From positions 34,711 through 98,710 of the forward strand of contig ONHK01000006.1 in NCBI GenBank assembly GCA_900317625.1: 64,000 nucleotides of DNA, written 5' to 3'. Under the pieces are notes generated by a model. It was not told the DNA's origin. It saw nothing but the letters and a program-made list of their open reading frames with translations, and did not search any database. Positions 53,803 through 62,122 of the stretch are shown one piece after another; the stretch's first letter is position 1, and each line of letters begins with the position of its first letter. This stretch comes from an uncultured Treponema sp. (GTDB taxonomy: Bacteria > Spirochaetota > Spirochaetia > Treponematales > Treponemataceae). Position numbers and translations under genes: made by a program.

Positions 53803-55117
53803 TGTTGTTCCAAAAAAAATTCATTTTTTTCAACAACTTATGCTTGAAAAATCATTCAAGCCTCTAAAAATTCTGCTGTTGTTGGCAGCTACCCTTTCAG
53901 TTTTTACACTGTCAGGATGCAAAAAAAAGCCGGAAAAACGACTTGTAATCTGGACCGACAACAGCGAATTTGCGCCATTTATTGAAATTTACAACAAAAA
54001 CCACAGGCAAAAGGCGATTCTTGTCTACAAGGAAAATATTGCAGACAATCTTCCGCCTGAGCCGGGTGAACTTCCGCCGGACATAATTGTAGGCGCGCTC
54101 TTAAAAAACAGCAGGATAAAAAAGAATTTTGTCGCGCTGGATTTTCTTTTCAACCGAAAATATCTTTCCTCAAATGATTTTTATAAAACTCTCCTAAAAT
54201 ATGGAACTTTTGGACAGCACCAGTATCTTCTGCCGGTAAATTTTAATATTCCGGCGATGATTTTTTCAACAGAAAACGAGAATCTTATAAAAGACAACTA
54301 CACAATCTCGCTGGAAGAACTGCGAGAGTCCGGGGCTGCATTCAACAAGAAGAACAAGAAAGATAACTACACTGCGATAGGATTTGCGCCTCAGAGCAAT
54401 ACAAATTTTCTATATACAACCGCACAGCTTTTGGGAGCGAATTTCCGCGAGGACAAAAACAATTCATTCACATGGAACAAAGATTCTGTGGACGAAACTG
54501 TAAGATATCTGAAGGAATGGATTTCAACAGAAAACACTTCTCCTCAGGTTGAAAGCGATTTTGTATACAAATATCTTTCTGAGACACCGGACAAACAGGT
54601 AACGTCAGGCAGAACACTTTTTTCTTTTGTAACATCAGACAAACTTTTTTCAATGAGCGCGGCGCAGCTTGCAAAACTGGATTTCCGCTGGCTTAATCAT
54701 AATGGGCTTATTCCTATAGAAGACTCAATGATTTCAATGGGAATTGCAAAACACACAAAAAAAGCGTTGCTTGCATCTGAATTTATCTCCTGGTTCTTTA
54801 CAACAGAAACCCAGCATATTTTTATTGAACGCAAAATAAAGACAAATCTTGACACGACACAATTTGGAATCGCGGGCGGATTTTCTTCTTTAAAAGATGT
54901 GAATGAACACATTCTGCCGGTCTACTACCCTGCAATGCTTACAAATATTCCCCAGGCAGGAACTTTTACTGTTTCAGACAAAAAACCGACAACCTGGAAT
55001 AAAATAAAATACCGCATAATAATTCCATATCTTTCAGAAGCAGTCCAGGCTGAGGATGGAAAAACAGTCGCTTCAATGGAAGAACGCTATTCCGACCTGA
55101 AAAAACTTGGTCTTTAA
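53795..55117 (+). CDS. Extracellular solute-binding lipoprotein (SBP family 1-like)
   Basis: 440 residues from a GTG at 53795 that has GAGG nine bases ahead inside the aminotransferase gene. An ATG at 53840 would give a more usual signal length. The lipobox is FTLSGC. The mature part reads LVIWTDNSEFAPFIEIYNK and then IVGALLKNSRI, NFNIPAMIFSTEN and ISWFFTTETQHIFIE, as in sugar-type ABC binding proteins. No permease or ATPase gene is adjacent, so it is an orphan; its ligand is unknown. Confidence 0.82.
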   Translation: MHNVVPKKIHFFQQLMLEKSFKPLKILLLLAATLSVFTLSGCKKKPEKRLVIWTDNSEFAPFIEIYNKNHRQKAILVYKENIADNLPPEPGELPPDIIVGALLKNSRIKKNFVALDFLFNRKYLSSNDFYKTLLKYGTFGQHQYLLPVNFNIPAMIFSTENENLIKDNYTISLEELRESGAAFNKKNKKDNYTAIGFAPQSNTNFLYTTAQLLGANFREDKNNSFTWNKDSVDETVRYLKEWISTENTSPQVESDFVYKYLSETPDKQVTSGRTLFSFVTSDKLFSMSAAQLAKLDFRWLNHNGLIPIEDSMISMGIAKHTKKALLASEFISWFFTTETQHIFIERKIKTNLDTTQFGIAGGFSSLKDVNEHILPVYYPAMLTNIPQAGTFTVSDKKPTTWNKIKYRIIIPYLSEAVQAEDGKTVASMEERYSDLKKLGL

Positions 55118-55167
55118 TAAAAAACTGCTGATTTTTTTTCATTTATTTTTTTAGTCAAAATAAAAAC

Positions 55168-55194
55168 TAAACTCCTTTTTTCTGCTTCCGATAT
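55168..55194 (+). promoter_or_regulatory. Sigma-28 (FliA)-type promoter
   Basis: TAAACTCC (55168-55175), 11 bases, TCCGATAT (55187-55194); the consensus is TAAAGTTT-N11-GCCGATAA. It lies 37 bases ahead of the small gene at 55232. Confidence 0.6.
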
Positions 55195-55231
55195 TTAAAG
55201 TGTAGAAATGCTTTGAATTCCGGAGGTTGAT

Positions 55232-55606
55232 ATGTCACTTTCAATCAATTCTGCATACACAAATATTTCCTCTTCAAACGCAGCAAAACTTTATGTGCCT
55301 GTAAGCAAGTCCGTTGTCTTATATTCGCATTTTGACCATGTTTCCGGGTTCGTTGCAAAAAACGGGCAAAATGGCATTTCTATCTCAAAAATTCAGATTT
55401 TAAACACACTGATTGATCATCTTTCTTCAATAAAAAGCGGAAAGATTCCGGCCGCGGCAAAAAATTCAACGCCAGAACAAATCGATTCGCTAATCACAAA
55501 TTATCAAACGCAAATCCGGCAGGCTGTGCAGGCCGCAAATTCTGTTCCAAATGGAGTTGCCGGCGCAAAACCTGAACCAGGCGCTCTCTTTTCCATCAAT
55601 GCCTAA
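55232..55606 (+). CDS. Small protein of unknown function, sigma-28-type promoter
   Basis: 124 residues, no signal peptide or membrane segment. The N-terminus is Ser/Asn-rich (MSLSINSAYTNISSSNAAK) and helices follow (SISKIQILNTLIDHLSSIKSG, EQIDSLITNYQTQIRQAVQAANS). No family recognised. GGAGG lies just ahead of the ATG, so it is clearly translated. The promoter type hints at a flagellar or chemotaxis-linked role, an inference only. Confidence 0.8.
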   Translation: MSLSINSAYTNISSSNAAKLYVPVSKSVVLYSHFDHVSGFVAKNGQNGISISKIQILNTLIDHLSSIKSGKIPAAAKNSTPEQIDSLITNYQTQIRQAVQAANSVPNGVAGAKPEPGALFSINA

Positions 55607-55642
55607 AATGTTATAATCTTCAATAATTTTATTGGAGTAACA

Positions 55643-56641
55643 ATGATTTTTCTTCAGATTTTAATTCTTTTGGCTGGCTTTGTATTTCTTCTAAAAGGTG
55701 CAGATTTTTTTGTTGATGGAGCTTCTTCAATTGCAAAGGCTTTAAAAATTCCGGCAATTGTTATCGGGCTTACAATTGTCTCCTGGGGAACAAGCCTTCC
55801 TGAGCTTGCAGTCAGCGTCACTTCAGCATTAAAAGGAATTGATGGAATCGCAATCGGAAATGTTGTCGGCTCGAATATTGTAAATCTTATGCTAATTGCA
55901 GGACTTACGGCTACAATAATTCCAATTCAGGTTGAAAAATCGCTTATTGTACGCGACCTGCCTTTTTCAATTCTTTGCGCAGTGCTCTTGATTCTTCTTT
56001 CCGCGGATGTATATTTTGTAAAAGCCGCGGAAAACACGATTTCGCGGGCGGACGGAATAATTCTTCTTCTTTTCTTTGCAGTTTATATGTATATGATTGT
56101 TGAATTTGCGCTCCGAAATCAAAAGGAAACACTTGCATCTGAAAAAGAAAATGCCTTGACCCCTGAAGCCACTGAAATTGCTGAAGAAAAAAAATCACCG
56201 CTCTGGAAATGTTTCCTTCTTCTTGCTGTTGGACTTGCAGGAATCATTCTTGGCGGACAGATGACAATAAAAAGCGCGACATACATTGCAAAAGCCGCAG
56301 GAATGAGCGACAGGCTGATTGGACTTACAATAATCGCATTTGGAACAAGCCTTCCGGAACTTATAACCTCTCTTATTGCAGCAAAAAAAGGTCAAAATGA
56401 TATTGCAATGGGAAACGTGGTCGGATCGAACATATTCAATATTCTTCTGATTCTTGGAGTCGCAGGCGTAATCAACCCGATGAAAGTTGAATCCGCATCA
56501 TTCATCGATCTTGCTGTTCTTATAATCTGTTCAGCATCTGTATGGATTATGGCAAAACCAAAATTAAAGCTGAACCGTATCTGTGGCGCAATAATGATTT
56601 TAATATACGCGGCGTACACAACATACATTTTCATAAAGTAG
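55643..56641 (+). CDS. Ca2+/cation antiporter (YrbG-like CaCA family)
   Basis: 332 residues with about ten membrane helices in two inverted halves. Each half has the alpha-repeat: VIGLTIVSWGTSLPELAVS with GNVVGSNIVNLMLIAG in the first, LIGLTIIAFGTSLPELITS with GNVVGSNIFNILLILG in the second. The acidic residues for ion binding are present. It exchanges Ca2+ for Na+ or H+ across the inner membrane. A cytoplasmic loop (about 155-185) divides the halves. GGAG lies ahead. Confidence 0.93.
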   Translation: MIFLQILILLAGFVFLLKGADFFVDGASSIAKALKIPAIVIGLTIVSWGTSLPELAVSVTSALKGIDGIAIGNVVGSNIVNLMLIAGLTATIIPIQVEKSLIVRDLPFSILCAVLLILLSADVYFVKAAENTISRADGIILLLFFAVYMYMIVEFALRNQKETLASEKENALTPEATEIAEEKKSPLWKCFLLLAVGLAGIILGGQMTIKSATYIAKAAGMSDRLIGLTIIAFGTSLPELITSLIAAKKGQNDIAMGNVVGSNIFNILLILGVAGVINPMKVESASFIDLAVLIICSASVWIMAKPKLKLNRICGAIMILIYAAYTTYIFIK

Positions 56642-56714
56642 CAAATATCGTTGAATAGCCTAAAAAAAAATGATACTATCAGAATACTTCCACAATAAAA
56701 AAGAGGTTTGAAGA

Positions 56715-57983
56715 ATGCCGTATTCAGAACCAACTGATCTTGCGGTTATTGCATGCCCTGGCGGAGAAGCCTTTGCAGATGCAGTAATCACACATTTAAA
56801 ACACATGTACAAGCACCGTTTTACACTCAAAAATGATGCTATTTCAAAACGTTACAATCTTGAAAAATCAGAACTTATCAACAAGATTAACCTTGACAAT
56901 GATCTTGAGACATCTGATTTGGTTATCCGTGGCGCAATTGACAAGTACCGTGCCCCGACTTTTAAAGTTGACACAACATTCACCTATTTTGCGAATGGCG
57001 AATTCAAAACAGAAATCAACGAATCAATCCGCGGAAAAGATGTCTTTATTTTTCAGGATGTTGAAAATCATGAAGTTATCAGCCTTAACGGTGGAAAAAA
57101 TAAGCTTTCACTTTCTGTAAATGACCATTTGATGTGTCTTTTGAACACAATCGACTCTGTCCGACAGGCTGGAGCCGCTCATATCACTTTGGTTGTTCCA
57201 GTTTATCCTTACAGCCGCCAGCACAAGAAAAAGGGCCGCGAAGGACTTGCAGCGGCAATGCTCGGTCATGTTTACGAAATGCTCGGTGTTTCAAGAATCA
57301 TTACACTTGACATCCACAGCCGTGAAATTGTAAACGCATTTAACACAATCAATCTTGAAAACCTTCACGCAAGCTATCAGATTATCCGCGAACTTGGAAA
57401 AATTGTTGATCTTACAGGAAAAGATGACGATCTCGTTGTTGTTTCCCCGGACACAGGCGCAATTGACCGAAACAAATTCTACGCTTCTGGATTAAAACTT
57501 CCGCTCGCAATGATTTATAAGGAACGCGATTATTCTGTTGTAACTCAGAATGCAAAAGACACAAACATCAAAAGCGTAAAACTTCTTGGTGATGTAAAAG
57601 GAAAAGTCGCATTTCTTGCAGATGATATGCTTGGAACTGGCGGAACTTTGCTTAAGGCAATGTCATTCCTTAAAGATAACGGAGCCACAAAAGTTATTGC
57701 CGCAATCAGTTTGCCATTCTTTACTGGCAATGCAATTGAACTTTTTGATGAAGCGTACAAGCAGGGATTATTCTACCGCGTAATCGGAACAAACGCTGTT
57801 TACCACGAGGAACTTCTTTCTAAAGAATGGTACATAAGCACAGATGTTTCCGGATTGTTCGCAAACGTAATCACAAGAATTCATCATAACCAGTCGATTG
57901 GCGATCTTCTTGACAACCGCAATATAATAGAAAAGATTGTAAAAACCCAGCAAGACGCCGCGGCTGCAAAAGAAACAAAATAA
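56715..57983 (+). CDS. prs: Ribose-phosphate pyrophosphokinase (PRPP synthetase), long form
   Basis: 422 residues against ~315 for the usual enzyme. The extra length is mainly N-terminal (about 90 residues, DLAVIACPGGEAFADAVITH) plus a C-terminal tail. Core motifs: YFANGEFKTEI, VYPYSRQHKKKGREGLAAAML, RIITLDIHSREI, VVVSPDTGAIDRNK and the PRPP loop AFLADDMLGTGGTL. It makes PRPP from ribose 5-phosphate and ATP, the substrate of PurF. GAGG precedes the ATG. Confidence 0.92.
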   Translation: MPYSEPTDLAVIACPGGEAFADAVITHLKHMYKHRFTLKNDAISKRYNLEKSELINKINLDNDLETSDLVIRGAIDKYRAPTFKVDTTFTYFANGEFKTEINESIRGKDVFIFQDVENHEVISLNGGKNKLSLSVNDHLMCLLNTIDSVRQAGAAHITLVVPVYPYSRQHKKKGREGLAAAMLGHVYEMLGVSRIITLDIHSREIVNAFNTINLENLHASYQIIRELGKIVDLTGKDDDLVVVSPDTGAIDRNKFYASGLKLPLAMIYKERDYSVVTQNAKDTNIKSVKLLGDVKGKVAFLADDMLGTGGTLLKAMSFLKDNGATKVIAAISLPFFTGNAIELFDEAYKQGLFYRVIGTNAVYHEELLSKEWYISTDVSGLFANVITRIHHNQSIGDLLDNRNIIEKIVKTQQDAAAAKETK

Positions 57984-58012
57984 ATTCTGCAAAAAGACTT
58001 TCAATCTTTCAG

Positions 58013-59896
58013 ATGGAAAAAATTTTGAACATTCTTTGCGCAGACATTGGAACAACCTCGCTGAAAATGGGAATAATTTCTCAAAAAGGCGAGGTTCTTT
58101 GTTCTGTGCAAAAATTTTTCAGCAATCAAAACGACTCTTTTCTTGCAAATCAGTGGCTTTTGGCTTTTAAGGCTGAATGCGCTGAACTGATTGAAAATTC
58201 TGTTCAAATTTCTGCAATCTGCATTTCTGGAAACGGACCGACAGTTGTTTCTGAAAGCGGCAGAACACTTTTATGGAACAACCCGCTTTCTGAAGAGATA
58301 AAAAAATCCACACAAAAAACAAAATCACTTTACATCCCGCAGTTTTTAGCCTTTAAAAAATATTTTCCTGACGAATGGAATGCTTCAAAATATATTTTTT
58401 CCGGGCCAGAATTTGTTGTATATAAACTTACCGGAAACGCAATTTCTGTTCTGCCGGAAAAACGATTTGAAACAGCCTATTGGAATAAAACAGAACTGGA
58501 AAAATTTGGAATTGAAACTGAAAAAATCCCGGAATTTGTTCCGCTTGGTCATAATGCAGGAAATGCGACAAAAGCTGCGGTAAATGAATTTGGAATTCCA
58601 GAAGTGCCAGTTTTTTGCGGCGGACCAGATTTTATAACCGCACTTTTAGGAACAGCAACTGTTGAGCCAGGAAAACTTTGCGACCGCAGCGGTTCAAGCG
58701 AAGGAATAAATCTTTGCGCTGAAAAACCTGTTTTTAAAGAAGGTTTTAGAACCTTGCCGAGTGCAATTCCCGGCTTGTGGAATATTTCTGTAATCATTCC
58801 AGAATCCGGCTCAATTTTGAATGAATACAAACAGGAAATTTCGCAGATTGAAAAAAAAGAACTTTCATGGGAAGAAATAATTGACTATTCACTTGATGAC
58901 AAGAACAGCGAAGGCTACAGAATTCTTTGCGAGCTTTCAGAATCAGTGAAAAATGCAGTTCTTTCGCTAAAAAAACTTGCGCAGGAAAACAATCTTGATT
59001 TTTGCAGCACAATGAACGTAACCGGCGGACAGGCAAAAAATGAACGCTGGCTTGAAAAAAAAGCCTTTGACTGCAACATAAATCTTGAAGTATGCAACAC
59101 GCCCGACTCGGAACTTACAGGAAACGCTGTGGTTGCGCTGTACGGACTTGGAATTTTTGAAAATCTGCAGGAAGCGGCAAAAAAAATAGTTTTCGGCACA
59201 AAAAAATTTTCCGCAAACCAAACGCAGACAAAAAAAATAAAGATTTTTAAGATTCCACAGAATTTAAAGACGATAATTTTTGACATTGACTCAACATTAT
59301 ACACATCGCCGGCCTATGCATTTGAGCAGGTTGATGTTCAGCTAAGATATTGGGCAAAAAAACGCGGAATAACCGCACGCGAAGCCCGGAATGAAATAAG
59401 CGAATTCAGAAAAAACTGGACAAAACAGCACGATGGAAAAAAAATCAGCCTTGGAAATACGCTGAAAAATTTTGGCGTGACAATCCAGGAAAGTGTTGAA
59501 ATGCGCAAAAACCTTTTGGAACCAGCCAATTTTTTGAGCCGCGATGAAAAACTTATTGAAACGATAAAAATTTTAAAGCAAAAATACAAAATAATCTGCG
59601 TTACAAACAATCCTGTTCTGCCGGCAAGAAAAACGCTGGACGCGCTGGGAATCTCTGAGCTGATTCCGAAAATTATCGGGCTGGACACTTCTGGAAAATC
59701 AAAACCGGCACTGGAACCGTTCCAGCTTGCACTTGATGAAACCGACTCAAAAGCGGAGGAATGTCTTTCTGTTGGCGACCGCTACGATATGGATCTTTCG
59801 CTGCCGCTGGAAATGGGAATGGGCGCAATCCTTGTGGGCGGCGTTTCCGATGTTTATTTGCTGCCGAAAATTTTGAAGGAATTTTGTGCGCGCTGA
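58013..59896 (+). CDS. Fusion of an FGGY carbohydrate kinase with a HAD phosphatase
   Basis: 627 residues. Residues 1-405 are an FGGY-type kinase: LCADIGTTSLKMGI (ATP loop), AICISGNGPTVV, DRSGSSEGINL, VTGGQAKNERWLEKK and ELTGNAVVALYGLG. Residues 420-627 are a HAD hydrolase with nucleophile Asp424 and Asp426 (IIFDIDSTLYTS), motif II Thr/Asn in ICVTNNP, Lys in GKSKPALEPF, and Asp in SVGDRYDMDL. One continuous frame joins them with a short linker. The sugar substrate is unknown. No ribosome binding site is seen; 29 bases behind prs, so co-transcription is likely. Confidence 0.88.
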   Translation: MEKILNILCADIGTTSLKMGIISQKGEVLCSVQKFFSNQNDSFLANQWLLAFKAECAELIENSVQISAICISGNGPTVVSESGRTLLWNNPLSEEIKKSTQKTKSLYIPQFLAFKKYFPDEWNASKYIFSGPEFVVYKLTGNAISVLPEKRFETAYWNKTELEKFGIETEKIPEFVPLGHNAGNATKAAVNEFGIPEVPVFCGGPDFITALLGTATVEPGKLCDRSGSSEGINLCAEKPVFKEGFRTLPSAIPGLWNISVIIPESGSILNEYKQEISQIEKKELSWEEIIDYSLDDKNSEGYRILCELSESVKNAVLSLKKLAQENNLDFCSTMNVTGGQAKNERWLEKKAFDCNINLEVCNTPDSELTGNAVVALYGLGIFENLQEAAKKIVFGTKKFSANQTQTKKIKIFKIPQNLKTIIFDIDSTLYTSPAYAFEQVDVQLRYWAKKRGITAREARNEISEFRKNWTKQHDGKKISLGNTLKNFGVTIQESVEMRKNLLEPANFLSRDEKLIETIKILKQKYKIICVTNNPVLPARKTLDALGISELIPKIIGLDTSGKSKPALEPFQLALDETDSKAEECLSVGDRYDMDLSLPLEMGMGAILVGGVSDVYLLPKILKEFCAR

Positions 59897-60014
59897 AAAA
59901 ATTGCGGTAAAAAAAAATCTTAGCCCCGATTGTGGCGGAAAGACCGGAAAACGAAGTTTGAGGACTTGCAGCAAAAGCGGGTCGCGCATTGAGAAAATAT
60001 GCTTCAAAAAGTTT

Positions 60015-60043
60015 TTGCAAATTCGGTGTTATTATTGTAAAAT
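60015..60043 (+). promoter_or_regulatory. Promoter of adk
   Basis: -35 TTGCAA (60015-60020), 17 bases, -10 TAAAAT (60038-60043), 29 bases ahead of the adk ATG. Confidence 0.65.
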
Positions 60044-60072
60044 AGGATAATTACTTTATTTTAGGAGACACG

Positions 60073-60708
60073 ATGAATTTTATTTTTTTGGGACCTCCAG
60101 GGGCTGGAAAGGGTTCGCTTGCTGTAAAAGTTGCAGAAGACTACAAAATCCCACATATTTCGACTGGCGATATTTTTCGCGCAAACATTAAAAATCAGAC
60201 TCCGCTTGGACTGAAGGTAAAGGCGATTATTGATTCTGGTTCGTTAGTCAGCGATGATTTGACTTGCGAGCTTGTGAAGGACAGAATTTCCAAGGATGAC
60301 TGCAAAAATGGATTTATTCTTGACGGTTTTCCTCGCACAATTCCTCAGGCTGAAATGTTTGTTTCAATTTGCCCGGAAGTTGCTGTAGTAAATTTTCAGG
60401 CTGAAGATGAGCTTGTTATAAAAAGACTGAGCACTAGACGCGTTTGCAGAAATTGTGGCGCAAACTACAATGTTCTGACGCTCCCACCAAAAAAGGAAGG
60501 CGTTTGCGACAAATGCGGTGGCGAAATTTACCAGCGAGATGATGACAAGCAGGAATCTATTCTGCACAGAATGGAAGTTTACCGCGAACAGACAGAACCG
60601 CTTATTAAATTTTACACAGAAATGGGAAAAATTTACAATTTCGATTCTGCGATTGAAACGAATGAACTTCTTAAAGAATTCAAAAAAGTATTTCCGGTAG
60701 AAAAATAA
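60073..60708 (+). CDS. adk: Adenylate kinase
   Basis: 211 residues, the long (LID-bearing) form. It balances AMP, ADP and ATP. The P-loop is FLGPPGAGKGSLA; HISTGDIFRANI and ILDGFPRTIPQAEMF bind AMP; the LID has a zinc finger CRNC...CDKC, and RRVCRNC and RDDDKQESILHRMEVY follow. AGGAG precedes the ATG. A hairpin separates it from the HD-GYP gene. Confidence 0.97.
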   Translation: MNFIFLGPPGAGKGSLAVKVAEDYKIPHISTGDIFRANIKNQTPLGLKVKAIIDSGSLVSDDLTCELVKDRISKDDCKNGFILDGFPRTIPQAEMFVSICPEVAVVNFQAEDELVIKRLSTRRVCRNCGANYNVLTLPPKKEGVCDKCGGEIYQRDDDKQESILHRMEVYREQTEPLIKFYTEMGKIYNFDSAIETNELLKEFKKVFPVEK

Positions 60709-60722
60709 CGAAAATGCAAAAA

Positions 60723-60757
60723 AATTTCTTCTGCTGATTTTTTTGGCGGAAGAAATT
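60723..60757 (+). promoter_or_regulatory. 12-bp hairpin between adk and the HD-GYP gene
   Basis: AATTTCTTCTGC (60723-60734) pairs with GGCGGAAGAAATT's arm ending at 60757 (one G-T). The loop holds eight T, but none follow the stem, so this is not a standard terminator. The ribosome binding site of the next gene (GGAG) starts eight bases behind it. Confidence 0.5.
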
Positions 60758-60771
60758 CCTACGGAGAGAAA

Positions 60772-62115
60772 ATGAACACAGATAACGAAGAATTCTTTGA
60801 AAACAATACATTTAAAATCAACAAGTTGGTATCTAAAATTTTGATTTTAATGAATTTGCTTGCTCCGTTATTTGCGGTTCTTTCATATTTTAAAATCTTT
60901 CAGATTGAACGAAGATTTATTATTCTCTCAGAAATTTTGATTTTTCCGTTTTCTGTTATAACTTTAATTCTTGTCTACGGTTTTAATTTCCCAAACTTCA
61001 AGGAAAATCATCCTGAAACTTACGAAAACATCCAACATTCCGCAAAATATTTTGGACTTCTGGGAACTTCATACATTCTTGCGCTGCTGGGAATAAACGC
61101 ACATATCGGGATTTATATTGGCTACAGCCTGATTGTTTTTTTAAGCTGCCTTTATTACGATGTGAAACTTACGATGTTTCTTGCCGCGGTGAATTATATC
61201 GCAATGATTTTTTCTCAATACGGAAAATCCTTGAACCGTTTTAAGGAAGGAATTACCTACGGCGCTTCGCCTCTTGCCGACTGCATAGCTTTTTCGGCCG
61301 GTTTTACAATTGAATTCATATTTGTTGTTCTGATTGCCTACAGCATGACGAAAAAAAATAAAAAAACGCTTCATTCTGCGATTGAACGCAACGAGAAACT
61401 TGAACAAACCCAGCTTGATTTTATGAAATTTGTTCCGCTTGTTCTAAAAAAACACGAGATTGTTACAGGATTTCATGTTGAGCACACGGTTCAATATGTA
61501 AGAATGTTGTGCAACAAGCTGAAATCCGAAGGATATTACAAGGAAGAACTTACAAAGAAAAACATTGAGCTTTTTTCGGCGGCGGCAAACTTGCACGATA
61601 TTGGCAAAATCTATATTCCTGACCATATTCTTATGAAACCAGGGAAATTTACTCCGCAAGAATTTGAAATGATGAAAAAACACCCGGAGATTGGCTGCGA
61701 AATAATTCAGGCGATGCCAAAAATATACAATGAAGAATTTAACAAGGTTGCGGCGCAGATGGCTTTATGTCATCACGAACGCTATGATGGAACTGGTTAT
61801 CCAAACAAACTGAAGGGAAATGAGATTCCGCTTTGCGCACGGATTATGGCAGTTGCAGATGTTACAGACGCGCTTTTAAGCTACCGACCATACAAACCGG
61901 CTTTTTCAATTGAAAAGACAATGAAAATTATTGAGGAAGGCAAAGGCACTCAGTTTGAACCAGTGATTGCGGACGCAATAATCCAGCTGAAAGATGAAAT
62001 TAAAAAATACGCGGAAGAACGGGCAGCCAGCGAAAAAGACCTTATCATAAAAGAAACGCATTGGCGTGAACAGGAACGAGAAAGTCTTTTGCGCGGGCAG
62101 ACAGTTTCTGAATAG
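60772..62115 (+). CDS. Membrane HD-GYP domain protein
   Basis: 447 residues. Five or six N-terminal helices (residues 18-205, for example ILILMNLLAPLFAVLSYF and IAFSAGFTIEFIFVVLIAYS) form a possible sensor. A coiled segment leads to the HD-GYP domain (about 230-400): HVEHTVQYVRML, NLHDIGKIYIPDHIL and HHERYDGTGYP. These enzymes hydrolyse cyclic di-GMP; the HD and GYP residues are intact. The usual ADVFDAL reads ADVTDALLSYRPYKPA here. A charged tail ends the protein. Convergent with ilvB, seven bases apart. Confidence 0.92.
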   Translation: MNTDNEEFFENNTFKINKLVSKILILMNLLAPLFAVLSYFKIFQIERRFIILSEILIFPFSVITLILVYGFNFPNFKENHPETYENIQHSAKYFGLLGTSYILALLGINAHIGIYIGYSLIVFLSCLYYDVKLTMFLAAVNYIAMIFSQYGKSLNRFKEGITYGASPLADCIAFSAGFTIEFIFVVLIAYSMTKKNKKTLHSAIERNEKLEQTQLDFMKFVPLVLKKHEIVTGFHVEHTVQYVRMLCNKLKSEGYYKEELTKKNIELFSAAANLHDIGKIYIPDHILMKPGKFTPQEFEMMKKHPEIGCEIIQAMPKIYNEEFNKVAAQMALCHHERYDGTGYPNKLKGNEIPLCARIMAVADVTDALLSYRPYKPAFSIEKTMKIIEEGKGTQFEPVIADAIIQLKDEIKKYAEERAASEKDLIIKETHWREQERESLLRGQTVSE

Positions 62116-62122
62116 CTAAATT

